Shown in pieces: positions 17,705 to 25,625 of a stretch of 64,000 bases of DNA (position 1 is its first letter; each line of letters opens with the position of its first letter). This DNA is from Aquidulcibacter paucihalophilus (GTDB taxonomy: Bacteria > Pseudomonadota > Alphaproteobacteria > Caulobacterales > Aquidulcibacteraceae). The stretch spans positions 49,574 through 113,573 of the forward strand of contig NZ_NCSQ01000069.1 of assembly GCF_002105465.1 (NCBI RefSeq). Reading direction: 5' to 3'. Made by a program: the position numbers and the translations under genes. The notes beneath the pieces are model-generated. The model saw only the letters and a list, made by a program, of their open reading frames with translations, did not search any database and was not told the DNA's origin.

Positions 17705-18325
17705 ATGATCATTGTGCATCACTTAAACGATTCTCGGTCACAGCGGATTTTGTGGCTGCTTGAAGAAATGGGCACGCCCTATGAGATCAAAAAATATCAA
17801 CGGGATGCCGTGACCAATCTGGCTCCACCAGAACTCAAAGCAGTCCATCCCTTGGGTAAGTCACCCGTGGTAACAGATAATGGCGAAGTCTTGGCTGAGT
17901 CTGGGATGATTATCGATGTGTTGGCACGTCGGTATGGTCCTGATCTTGCGGTTGATTTTTCATCTCCCCTTTATCCCGCCTATGCCCATTGGCTTCATTT
18001 TGCAGAAGGCTCTGCCATGCTGCCGTTTCTGCTCGCGCTCTATACGGGGCGCTTAGGCGATGCTGCAGCACCTTTGATGCCGCGCATCACGGGCGAGATC
18101 ATGAACCATTTATCCTATGTCGAAGGCGCACTGGCAGGGAAGCAGTATTTTGTTGGTGACCGTCTTACCGGTGCCGACATTCAAATGAGCTTTGTGGGCG
18201 AAATTGCCAAAGGTCAGGGTGCGCTAGGCATGTTGCCGAATATGAAAGCCTGGCTCGAAGGCCTGCATGCCCGTCCGCAATGGCAAGCCGCCCTTGAAAA
18301 GGGTGGGCCTTACCGCTTCGCTTAG
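17705..18325 (+). CDS. Glutathione S-transferase family protein
   Basis: 206 residues from the ATG at 17705, eight bases after GGGGAGGGG. The N-terminal thioredoxin fold has NDSRSQRILWLLEEMGTPYEI, with a Ser/Arg pair in the usual activating region, and the cis-Pro segment KSPVVTDNGEVLAESGMIIDVL. The C-terminal all-helical domain contains FVGDRLTGADIQMSF, a standard GST N-capping motif. Substrates cannot be inferred. It probably shares the transcript with ispE and ends just before the convergent S9 peptidase. Confidence 0.9.
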   Translation: MIIVHHLNDSRSQRILWLLEEMGTPYEIKKYQRDAVTNLAPPELKAVHPLGKSPVVTDNGEVLAESGMIIDVLARRYGPDLAVDFSSPLYPAYAHWLHFAEGSAMLPFLLALYTGRLGDAAAPLMPRITGEIMNHLSYVEGALAGKQYFVGDRLTGADIQMSFVGEIAKGQGALGMLPNMKAWLEGLHARPQWQAALEKGGPYRFA

Positions 18326-18346
18326 TCGGCAGTCAGTAAAGCTGAA

Positions 18347-20596
18347 TTAGCGCGGACCGGGCCCTAAATGGCGATCAAAGAAATTCAGGATCGTCAGTTG
18401 GACATGCTTGGCCCGCCCTTTTTCTCGAATGCCATGCTTTTGACCGGGATAGACCATGGCTTCAAAGGGAATGGATGCTGCTTGCAGCGCGTCAAACACA
18501 GCCGTCGAATTGTCGAACGTCACATTGTCATCTGCCATGCCATGCAGAATGAGAAGCGGGCGTTTGACTGTGTTAAGGCGTGGCAAAACAGACGATCTCG
18601 CATAGGCGTCTGCCTCATCCTGTGGCTTGCCCATAAAGCGTTCTGTGTAGTGGGTGTCGTACAAGGACCAGTCCGTTACGGGCGCGCCTGAAGCATAAGC
18701 TGTAAAGGCGTCAGGTGCCTCGGTGGCCAGCCGCAAAGCCATATAGCCGCCATAAGACCAACCCCAAACCCCAATACGCGACGGGTCAACATAGGTTTGG
18801 GCCTTTAAAAAGGCGAGGCCCGCTAATTGGTCTTCCACCTCTGGGCCGCCGAGTTTGCGACTAATGGCGCGTTCGAAGCTGCGACCTCGGTTTGGAGTTC
18901 CGCGATTATCGATGGAAAAAACAATGTAACCGCGGGCTGTGTGAAGTTGGGTCGTATTGCTGCCCCAAGTTCGGCTGACGACTTGAACGCCTGGACCACC
19001 ATAAACGTAAACGATGACAGGCCATTTTTTGCTTGGGTCAAAATTGGCTGGCACATGCATCGACCAGTTGAGAACGTCACCCGATGGGCCATTCAGGGTG
19101 CCATACCGCACGGTCGCACGCTTCGCGAGATGCGGGGCCCATGGATGCTTGTTGTCGAGCTTGTTTTCCTCAATCCAACGGATCAAGCGCCCACTGGCCT
19201 CATATAGGCCAAGGCGAGGGGGTGTTGTGGGGTCTGAATAGGTTCCGAGGAAGGCTTTGCCGGTGGTAGCCATAGCCACACCCCAACTGCCGCCACTGGC
19301 GGTCACAGCACTTGGGGCGCGCCGCCGCGCAAGCGGGGCTGAATAAAGGCGCTGTTCAAGAGCGTCGTCCTTATTGGACATAAAGAAAACGCGTCCCGCC
19401 GCTTCATCGACACCCGCGATCTGCGATACAGCCCAATTGCCGGTGGTCAAAACTTGAACGCCGGACCCATCGCGCTTGCGTCGCTCAATGTGGCGCCAGC
19501 CTGTCCGCTCGCTCGTCCACAAAAAGTCGCCAGAAGCCAGAGGTGTGAAGTCGTTGGTGAGGTTAAGCCACACCAAATCCGCTTCGGTGAGGATGACTTT
19601 CGATTGGCCCGTTGCCGGATCGACCATAAGAAGATCAAGGCGAGTCTGCGCTCTGTTTTGGCGCTGGACGTACAGGGTTTGGCCATCTTTCGACCAATTG
19701 ACCCGTGCCACATAGATATCGTCATTGTCGCCCAAATCGACCTTGACGACTGTCCCATTGGCCATGTCCCTGATGAACAATGCCACACTGGCGTTGGTTG
19801 CACCTGCGCGGGGATAACGTTGTTGGACAATCTCTGTTTGGCTCGCGCCGATCTCAACACGCGGGACCAAAGCCACGGCGCTTTCATCAACTTCTGCATA
19901 GACGATGCGGCCGTCGTTCGGAGCCCACCAATAGCCCGTATCTCGGTCCATTTCTTCTTGGGCGATGAATTCCGCCATGCCATACGTAATCGCGTCACCC
20001 GCGACAGGCGAAAGAGCGACCTCCTCGTTTGTCGCCAGCTTCAGCGCCATTAACTGGCCTTCGCGTATGAAGGAAACATAGCCGCCAGCTGGGGAAATCT
20101 GGGCGTCTGTCTCAAACTCAGGTGTACGCGTTAGGCGGCGGGGGGCATTTGGGTTTGCTACGGGCACATAATAGAGGTCGCCGCCCAGAGGTGCCAAAAT
20201 GGCCTCACCCTTTTTATCCCAATCGTAGGAGACGAGGCCACGGCTTCCAGCCAACCGCTGACGTTCCCGACGTGCCGCCTCCGCCTCAGATAAAGTGCCT
20301 TCGTCTGGAACTAAAGCCTTTGAATCGACCAGCATAAATGGCGCGCCGCCCCCCACTGGTGCTGCCCATAGATCGAGGCGGAGAAAATCGCGATCATTAG
20401 GACGCAGCCAGGTCACCAGTTTCCCATCCGGCGAGAACTTTGGCGCGCGCGCAACCGGACCATTGAGTGCTGGATCTTCAAACAAGCGGTCGAGTGTCAG
20501 CACACCCGATGACGCATGCTGGGTTGGAGTCTCTTGTGCTTGGACAAGGGTCGGGAAGATGGCGAGAATCGCCAATAGGGAGAAAAAGGGGCGCAT
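18347..20596 (-). CDS. Exported dipeptidyl peptidase IV-like S9 serine protease
   Basis: 749 residues from the ATG at 20596, which opens a signal peptide (MRPFFSLLAILAIFPTLVQAQ). An eight-bladed β-propeller (DPPIV_N, ~50-480) includes AEFIAQEEMDRDTGYWWAPN, where the EE pair binds the substrate N-terminus. The α/β-hydrolase domain has the nucleophile in GWSYGG (Ser ~614), Asp in HGMADDNV (~690) and His in GQKHGI (~721). All catalytic residues are present. It likely removes X-Pro or X-Ala dipeptides in the periplasm. The RHH/DUF4169 pair lies directly upstream on the same strand. Confidence 0.93.
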   Translation of the reverse strand: MRPFFSLLAILAIFPTLVQAQETPTQHASSGVLTLDRLFEDPALNGPVARAPKFSPDGKLVTWLRPNDRDFLRLDLWAAPVGGGAPFMLVDSKALVPDEGTLSEAEAARRERQRLAGSRGLVSYDWDKKGEAILAPLGGDLYYVPVANPNAPRRLTRTPEFETDAQISPAGGYVSFIREGQLMALKLATNEEVALSPVAGDAITYGMAEFIAQEEMDRDTGYWWAPNDGRIVYAEVDESAVALVPRVEIGASQTEIVQQRYPRAGATNASVALFIRDMANGTVVKVDLGDNDDIYVARVNWSKDGQTLYVQRQNRAQTRLDLLMVDPATGQSKVILTEADLVWLNLTNDFTPLASGDFLWTSERTGWRHIERRKRDGSGVQVLTTGNWAVSQIAGVDEAAGRVFFMSNKDDALEQRLYSAPLARRRAPSAVTASGGSWGVAMATTGKAFLGTYSDPTTPPRLGLYEASGRLIRWIEENKLDNKHPWAPHLAKRATVRYGTLNGPSGDVLNWSMHVPANFDPSKKWPVIVYVYGGPGVQVVSRTWGSNTTQLHTARGYIVFSIDNRGTPNRGRSFERAISRKLGGPEVEDQLAGLAFLKAQTYVDPSRIGVWGWSYGGYMALRLATEAPDAFTAYASGAPVTDWSLYDTHYTERFMGKPQDEADAYARSSVLPRLNTVKRPLLILHGMADDNVTFDNSTAVFDALQAASIPFEAMVYPGQKHGIREKGRAKHVQLTILNFFDRHLGPGPR

Positions 20597-20615
20597 AGGC
20601 CTATTTGGCAAGGGA

Positions 20616-20831
20616 TCAGCTTTCCGGCAAGCCTTGATGTAAAAGTGCCCACACCCGAAGCGCACTTGCCAAAGGGCGGTCGGCCCGCTGGCTATCAATT
20701 TCCCCAATAAGGGCAGCGAGGCTCATCTTGCGCCGGCGCGCATGTGATTCAAGCGCCGCCCAAAATTCGGCTTCAAGCGCAACACTGGTGGCGTGTCCTT
20801 CAAGTGACACTGACCGCTTAATCAGACTCAT
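20616..20831 (-). CDS. Small ribbon-helix-helix protein (RHH_4 type)
   Basis: 71 residues: MSLIKRSVSLEGHATSVALEAEFWAALESHARRRKMSLAALIGEID. The short β-strand with KRSVSLEGHATSVALE followed by two helices fits the RHH_4 family found beside DUF4169 genes in alphaproteobacteria. The start overlaps the DUF4169 stop by 14 bases, so the two are coupled. A DNA-binding role is inferred from fold; no target is known. No toxin-like partner is evident. Confidence 0.82.
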   Translation of the reverse strand: MSLIKRSVSLEGHATSVALEAEFWAALESHARRRKMSLAALIGEIDSQRADRPLASALRVWALLHQGLPES

Positions 20832-21015
20832 GATCGTTTGCCTTGGTCAGAAAATGACCATCTAGGCGCGTCTTGAGCAGTGTTTTGGCCTTTTCTGTGG
20901 CAAGCTTTTCAAGTTTCGAACGGCCAAAGGCGATACGGTTTGCCTCGCCCTTCGCGGCATGTTCGGTGCGGGCTTTTGCTTTGCGGGCGCGGCGTAAATT
21001 TAGGATCTCTGCCAT
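20818..21015 (-). CDS. DUF4169 family protein
   Basis: 65 residues with the family opening MAEILNLRRARKAKAR and the conserved ANRIAFGRSK…LDGH ending. Very basic and probably helical. DUF4169 proteins are small alphaproteobacterial proteins of unknown function, usually next to an RHH protein as here. It overlaps the RHH gene by 14 bases and starts 35 bases downstream of the next minus-strand gene. Confidence 0.85.
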   Translation of the reverse strand: MAEILNLRRARKAKARTEHAAKGEANRIAFGRSKLEKLATEKAKTLLKTRLDGHFLTKANDHESD

Positions 21016-21050
21016 CAGCAGAGATTATCGCGCACCAAATGCAAAATCTA

Positions 21051-21470
21051 TCAGCTTGTAGGATTGGGTGGATTTGATGCGCAGTTGAAGGCTCGTCGTG
21101 ATAAAAGCTCTGGCCTCTCAACAGCCTCCTGCAGTTGGCGTTCCATCTCACTTTTGACCAATTGCGGCACTTTTTCGGGGGCAATGCCATAGGATTCTGC
21201 CGCGGCATAGACCTCGGCGAGCCAGCGATTGCTGCTTTCGCTGACCCCGCGTTCACGGGCCCAAGAGGGGGCGGCCATCGCAGTCACCTGAATGGCAGCC
21301 GCACACATAAGACCATCCTCTAGGCGCGCAAGCGCTGCGGAATCCTCGCCAGCCACGGGTTGCGCTTGCGCTGCCATGGGCTGTGCTGCAACTTGTTGAA
21401 CGTTCGGTTCTGCGAAAGCTTGAAGGCTCCATCCCGTCAAAAGCGAAACAAGGATCAAATTGGCACGCAT
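21051..21470 (-). CDS. Small exported protein of unknown function
   Basis: 139 residues from the ATG at 21470 (a second ATG two codons earlier is possible). Signal peptide MRANLILVSLLTGWSLQAFA is followed by a Gln/Ala-rich linker. The helical remainder (LEDGLMCAAAIQVTAMA … WLAEVYAAAESYGIAPEKVPQLVKSEMERQLQ) ends with a second Cys (FNCASNPPNPTS), so a disulphide between the two Cys is plausible. I do not recognise a named family. It lies upstream of the DUF4169-RHH-S9 run and may be co-transcribed with it. Confidence 0.65.
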   Translation of the reverse strand: MRANLILVSLLTGWSLQAFAEPNVQQVAAQPMAAQAQPVAGEDSAALARLEDGLMCAAAIQVTAMAAPSWARERGVSESSNRWLAEVYAAAESYGIAPEKVPQLVKSEMERQLQEAVERPELLSRRAFNCASNPPNPTS

Positions 21471-21547
21471 GGTCACTCACTAGGTTGCTGCACGCTACCA
21501 TGCAGGCACCGGGCCATGCAAAGGGATAGGTGCCCGAGACTTTGGCT

Positions 21548-22174
21548 TTACTGCGGCAATGTTTGATTAAGCTCCAGGTAAGCGCCATCGGCGTCAAAAA
21601 ACTGACAGCCCAGAACACGGATCGGCGGGGCACCTGGGATACGTGGTGGATAAACCGATACTTTGGGCTCGACCACTAATCGCACTCCGGGCGCTGCCTT
21701 GGCTGCATCGCACGCCTTTTGGGCATCTGCGACAGACGCCACGATGATATGGCTTCCCGGCCCCAAAACTTTCGGCTGCTTGACCTTTGGATGATCTGGG
21801 CGATCTGTATATTGAATCAGCCCGATCCAGCCGATCCAAGGATCATTGGCGTTTAGCAATACCAGTCGGATCGGGCGTGGGGGGCCACCTTGCGCAAAGG
21901 CAGGGCTCGAAACATTCATGCGCTCATCATAATTGACGCGCATTCCCAAAGCGTCGCGATAAAGCTTTAAGGAAGTTTCCATATCGCGTACGATGATGGT
22001 GGTCCGACGAATATCAATCGGCACCCGCTCACTTGGAGTCGCAATTTTAGTCGGGTCGTTAGTGGGCTCAACAGGTTGCGCCTTAGGCGTTGCCTGTTGC
22101 GCGACAGCGATGCCTAAGCCCGTACTTGCAGCGATGACGATCGCCGCAATGAACATTTTCCCGCACAGACGCAT
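21548..22174 (-). CDS. Exported VOC-family (glyoxalase/dioxygenase fold) protein
   Basis: 208 residues from ATG 22174. Residues 1-26 form a signal peptide (…TGLGIAVAQQ), unusual because most VOC proteins are cytoplasmic. The VOC βαβββ modules start at RTTIIVRDMETSLKLYRDALGMRVNYDE and continue to GCQFFDADGAYLELNQ, whose Glu is a typical metal ligand. The substrate is unknown. The preceding 100 bases to the FlaEY-like gene contain nothing I recognise. Confidence 0.8.
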   Translation of the reverse strand: MRLCGKMFIAAIVIAASTGLGIAVAQQATPKAQPVEPTNDPTKIATPSERVPIDIRRTTIIVRDMETSLKLYRDALGMRVNYDERMNVSSPAFAQGGPPRPIRLVLLNANDPWIGWIGLIQYTDRPDHPKVKQPKVLGPGSHIIVASVADAQKACDAAKAAPGVRLVVEPKVSVYPPRIPGAPPIRVLGCQFFDADGAYLELNQTLPQ

Positions 22175-22274
22175 GTCTTGCCTCCAGATAAGATATATCA
22201 TTTGTTTAGAGGCTGCTGGATAAGTTGCAAGCTGGAAAAGGCTTTGTAGGAAGATGTTTTTGGGCTTTCACGAA

Positions 22275-24941
22275 CTAGGCGACAACCCCAAGGCGTCGAA
22301 GCGCGTCCTGACCTAAAGCAGTCTGACGGTTATAATAGGCGACGCCAGCGCTGCTGCCGCTGGCATTTTGAGCCGCCTTAGCTGCATTTTGCTTGCGCAA
22401 TTCAACCTGGGTCGGATCGGTTGAGATTTCTCGATAACCAATGCGCAGACGCCGCAATACGCCGTCAAATGTATCTGCGAGGGCTTTGGCCTTCGCCTTG
22501 TCGGAGACATCGCCTTCCAGCGGCATTTCCAGCGCGATGATAGGTGGGGGATCTGAAACTGATTTGGTGCCGGGCTTTTTTGGCGCGGGGCGGGGAATTG
22601 CCACACCTGGCTCAAGGCCTAACTGGGTTAGCGAGTCTGCGACCCCAGCTGTGGCCTTAAGCTCGATCCGGTCGCCAGCTTTTGGCGTGATCACAAGACT
22701 CTCAATCCCTCTGAGCGAGCGGGCCTCCGCTGTGCCATCACGCATCAATACGCGGTTCAGTTTTGCTGCCAAGCTCCGCATCGTTTCGCCTTGGGCGATG
22801 GTGATCCGTCGCTCGCTCCCACCATTCACGATGACACTGAATTGGTCGCCGGCGCGAAGGCCGGTCCGGTCTGTCAAAGCATCTGAAATTCCAAAGCTTA
22901 GGGTGCCTTGGGGAATACCCATGGAATCGAGACTTTGGGAAACATTTGGGGCCAAGGCAATGGAAATTGGCGCATCGGCCAATTGCGGGGCTGTCCTGCT
23001 GAAGGCTTGCACGCCAGTGTCGGCATCAAGACCAACAATTGAACTTTCCCGTTTGGTGCTGGCTGGGGTCGAACCACTGGCTGGCGTGATTGTCACGGCC
23101 TCGGTCGCAAAAGCCACTTGATCGCCTGCGGCTGTCAATGCACGGATCGCTTCGCCCGAGGTCTGGGTTTGGAACAATACGGTTTCAGAGCTGATCTCCA
23201 TACCAACCAATTTGTTCGCAATAGAGTTGCTAGCGTCACGGCCAGCTAAGAAAATCCGTCCTGCAGAATCCGATGCTACCATCGTAACCGCCGTCAGATT
23301 GCTGGCGGCCAGCTCATTGGTGGCACTGCTTGCTGTGCCTGTTATCGTATCGAACTTGCGCATGCGCGCCCCGCCCGCTTCATTCCAAACTGCAACAGCC
23401 TGACCATTGGCCAACGCAAGACCAGCGGGCGTATCATCGCCTGTCGTGCCCAAGCTTTGGGTGAAGCGCACCGCACCTGCGACGTCAAAGGCCTGCAGAT
23501 AAACATCTTTTCCGCCAAGGGCCGCAGCACCGCCATAGCTATTGGTCGTTGTCCCCATCACATAGACACTGCCATCTGCGCCGACTTGAACATGGGTTGC
23601 GTTGTCGCTGCCCGATGCACCTTGTTGGTGATACCATTTATCGCGCCCTTCTGAGTCAAAAGCGGCGACAAACGAATCGCGTCCATTTCCGGTTGTGCTG
23701 GTTGCCGTATCGGCACGCCCGTCAACGGCACCAGCGACAGCTAAAGTGCCATCGGCACCAATCGCAAGCGAGAACCCCTGCGCAGGAGCGGCAGAACCCA
23801 ATGCGCGCGTCCAAACAATCTGGCCAGTTGTGTCATACTTCATCAGAACGACATCGCTCTTGCCCTTCGGTGTCTGGCCATTCACCTTCCCAGTTGCATC
23901 GGCAATGACATAAAGCGAGCCATCGGGACCCACTACTGAGGCACGCGCGCCGACGGTCGAGCCCTTTACTGCAGAGATGTCGGATGAGAAGGACGCAAGT
24001 TCATCGGTGCCTTCAAGTCCGGTCAATTTGCTCACCACACTTTGAGTGGCATTATCAATTGTTTTGCCACCCGCGACATAAAGCGCGGGCTTGGCATCGC
24101 CGGTCGAAGCCTCAAACGAAAGTGTTTCCAGCGACGTGGTTGTAATCCGCATGCGCTGTTGAATGGTTGGGGTGCCGCCCTTTGTGGCCGCAGGGATGGT
24201 GGTTTCAACACGTGAAAAGCGGCTTTCAAAACCAGCCGCCTCAAGCTTGTTATTGATGAAATTGGACACATTGCCGATGTTGCGCTCGGTTGAACCCATT
24301 TCAGCAAGATTGATCTCGAAATTCGTTGTAACCCCAGCTTTGGTTACGTTGAGCGTGAAACGGCGATCCCCCAAAAAACCCTGCGGGATAGCCGTCAAAT
24401 CACCATTGACCAAGGGCTTGGTATCATATTGCAAAAGCCCTCTTGGGATGCCTTCGCTTTCATGGCGGGAAAGACGTCGACCGCCGATGAGAAATGCCCC
24501 TTCCAGCTTTGTAGCGGCAATATGCTTGTTGAGCTCTTCAATACCCTTATTCAAACGATCCTGCAGGCGCTTCCTCGTATCTGCGCTTACCCCATCCTTG
24601 GCGGCGGCGTCGGCCAATGCCTGAAGTTTTTGGACACCATTATGGATGATGAAAAGGTCTCGATCATTTGGATCGGTGACCGCCGATCCAGCCCCTGTAC
24701 CCAGATTTGTATTCACCAATCGGGTCGAGCGTAGCGCTTCGGTTGCCAATTGCGACAAGGTTGGCGGTCTGCTGCGAGAGTCCCACGGGGCCATGCGGGC
24801 GATTTCACGTTGGGTTGGTGGCCCTGAGCGGACGCTGGGGGTGCCGGTGTTTGCCAAAGACGATAGGTCAAGAGTCTGCACAGACGAGTTCGAAAACCCA
24901 CCTGAATTCAACAGACTAATGACGTTGGCGTTGATTGCCAC
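22275..24941 (-). CDS. Large FlaEY-like protein with β-propeller repeats
   Basis: 888 residues from a GTG at 24941 with AGGA ten bases upstream. No signal peptide. The N-terminal ~150 residues are flagellin-like in tone (VAINANVISLLNSGGFSNSS, long helices). Residues ~330-640 contain SBBP/NHL-type repeats such as VVGPDGSLYVIADATG and VQVGADGSVYVMGTT. A flagellar hook/cap-like segment follows (LSFGISDALTDRTGLRAGDQFSVIVNGG), then a C-terminus ending ALGQDALRRLGVVA. I associate this layout with the Caulobacter flagellar regulatory protein FlaEY, but from memory only. No other flagellar gene is in the window. Divergent from the gene at 25155. Confidence 0.6.
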   Translation of the reverse strand: MAINANVISLLNSGGFSNSSVQTLDLSSLANTGTPSVRSGPPTQREIARMAPWDSRSRPPTLSQLATEALRSTRLVNTNLGTGAGSAVTDPNDRDLFIIHNGVQKLQALADAAAKDGVSADTRKRLQDRLNKGIEELNKHIAATKLEGAFLIGGRRLSRHESEGIPRGLLQYDTKPLVNGDLTAIPQGFLGDRRFTLNVTKAGVTTNFEINLAEMGSTERNIGNVSNFINNKLEAAGFESRFSRVETTIPAATKGGTPTIQQRMRITTTSLETLSFEASTGDAKPALYVAGGKTIDNATQSVVSKLTGLEGTDELASFSSDISAVKGSTVGARASVVGPDGSLYVIADATGKVNGQTPKGKSDVVLMKYDTTGQIVWTRALGSAAPAQGFSLAIGADGTLAVAGAVDGRADTATSTTGNGRDSFVAAFDSEGRDKWYHQQGASGSDNATHVQVGADGSVYVMGTTTNSYGGAAALGGKDVYLQAFDVAGAVRFTQSLGTTGDDTPAGLALANGQAVAVWNEAGGARMRKFDTITGTASSATNELAASNLTAVTMVASDSAGRIFLAGRDASNSIANKLVGMEISSETVLFQTQTSGEAIRALTAAGDQVAFATEAVTITPASGSTPASTKRESSIVGLDADTGVQAFSRTAPQLADAPISIALAPNVSQSLDSMGIPQGTLSFGISDALTDRTGLRAGDQFSVIVNGGSERRITIAQGETMRSLAAKLNRVLMRDGTAEARSLRGIESLVITPKAGDRIELKATAGVADSLTQLGLEPGVAIPRPAPKKPGTKSVSDPPPIIALEMPLEGDVSDKAKAKALADTFDGVLRRLRIGYREISTDPTQVELRKQNAAKAAQNASGSSAGVAYYNRQTALGQDALRRLGVVA

Positions 24942-25154
24942 CTTTTGCCGTCCTGACCTAGCTGCAACAAATTCCAATTTTGTGAGCGTTTTTAAGCGCT
25001 TAGGATCGCCTAAAAAGGTTGCAATGGCCTTAATTTTTCCCCCTAGATTTGGGTTGCAAGCGCCCGCATGGCCCCGCGCAAGAAGACGCAATTTAGTCGC
25101 GTCCTCGATCCCATTTTCGCTTGTATTTGAGAATAATTCGCATATAGTGATGCC

Positions 25155-25601
25155 ATGCCTCATTCACAGCCGATCCATGGTCTTGAAGCTGGTGCGCAAC
25201 TCGCGCTCCATGCCATGCGCCGTGCGGCAGGACCTTCGGTTTTCCGCTGTCCTGTGACGGCAGAGCGGGTAGAAACAGCGCGGGCGGCCATGCGGAAACT
25301 GGCCAATCTTTTGCTTTTGTCGGGACGGAAATTGCGTCTGGGTGAATTGGGCAGTCTTGAGCCTTCGCCGGATGAACGAACCCTCTTAAATGCTTTGGCG
25401 GCGGCTCAAGCTCATGATGAGGATGCGCTTGTGGCGGCCCTGCGTTGGCTCGCCGGTTTTGAGCCCGGGCCTGACATGACCGAGACCACGAAGATTGCTG
25501 CTTTAGCCTTCGCGGAAGCGGGCTGGCGCTGGGGCGCAACCCAGAGCCCACGTGCGCCCGAACCGCCCTTTGGCATGAGTCCGGTTCGGGCCGTTAGCTG
25601 A
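25155..25601 (+). CDS. Conserved-looking protein of unknown function
   Basis: 148 residues, mostly helical with a central RVETARAAMRKLANLLLLSGRKLRLGELGSLEPSPDERTLLNALAAA and WLAGFEPGPDMTETTKIAALAFAEAGW. No signal peptide, transmembrane helix or catalytic motif is visible, and I recognise no family. It is divergent from the FlaEY-like gene across a 213-base gap. Its stop lies inside the stem-loop shared with clpB. Codon use matches the neighbours, so it is probably a real gene. Confidence 0.6.
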   Translation: MPHSQPIHGLEAGAQLALHAMRRAAGPSVFRCPVTAERVETARAAMRKLANLLLLSGRKLRLGELGSLEPSPDERTLLNALAAAQAHDEDALVAALRWLAGFEPGPDMTETTKIAALAFAEAGWRWGATQSPRAPEPPFGMSPVRAVS

Positions 25602-25610
25602 CCCGAACCG
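25582..25610. terminator. Hairpin between convergent genes (clpB and 25155-25601)
   Basis: A perfect nine-base-pair stem (25582-25590 with 25602-25610) with an 11-base loop that contains the TGA of the upstream plus-strand gene. It is followed on the plus strand by ATAATTTTCA and lies 16 bases beyond the clpB stop, so it could stop transcription from both sides. Confidence 0.65.
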
Positions 25611-25625
25611 ATAATTTTCAACCGA

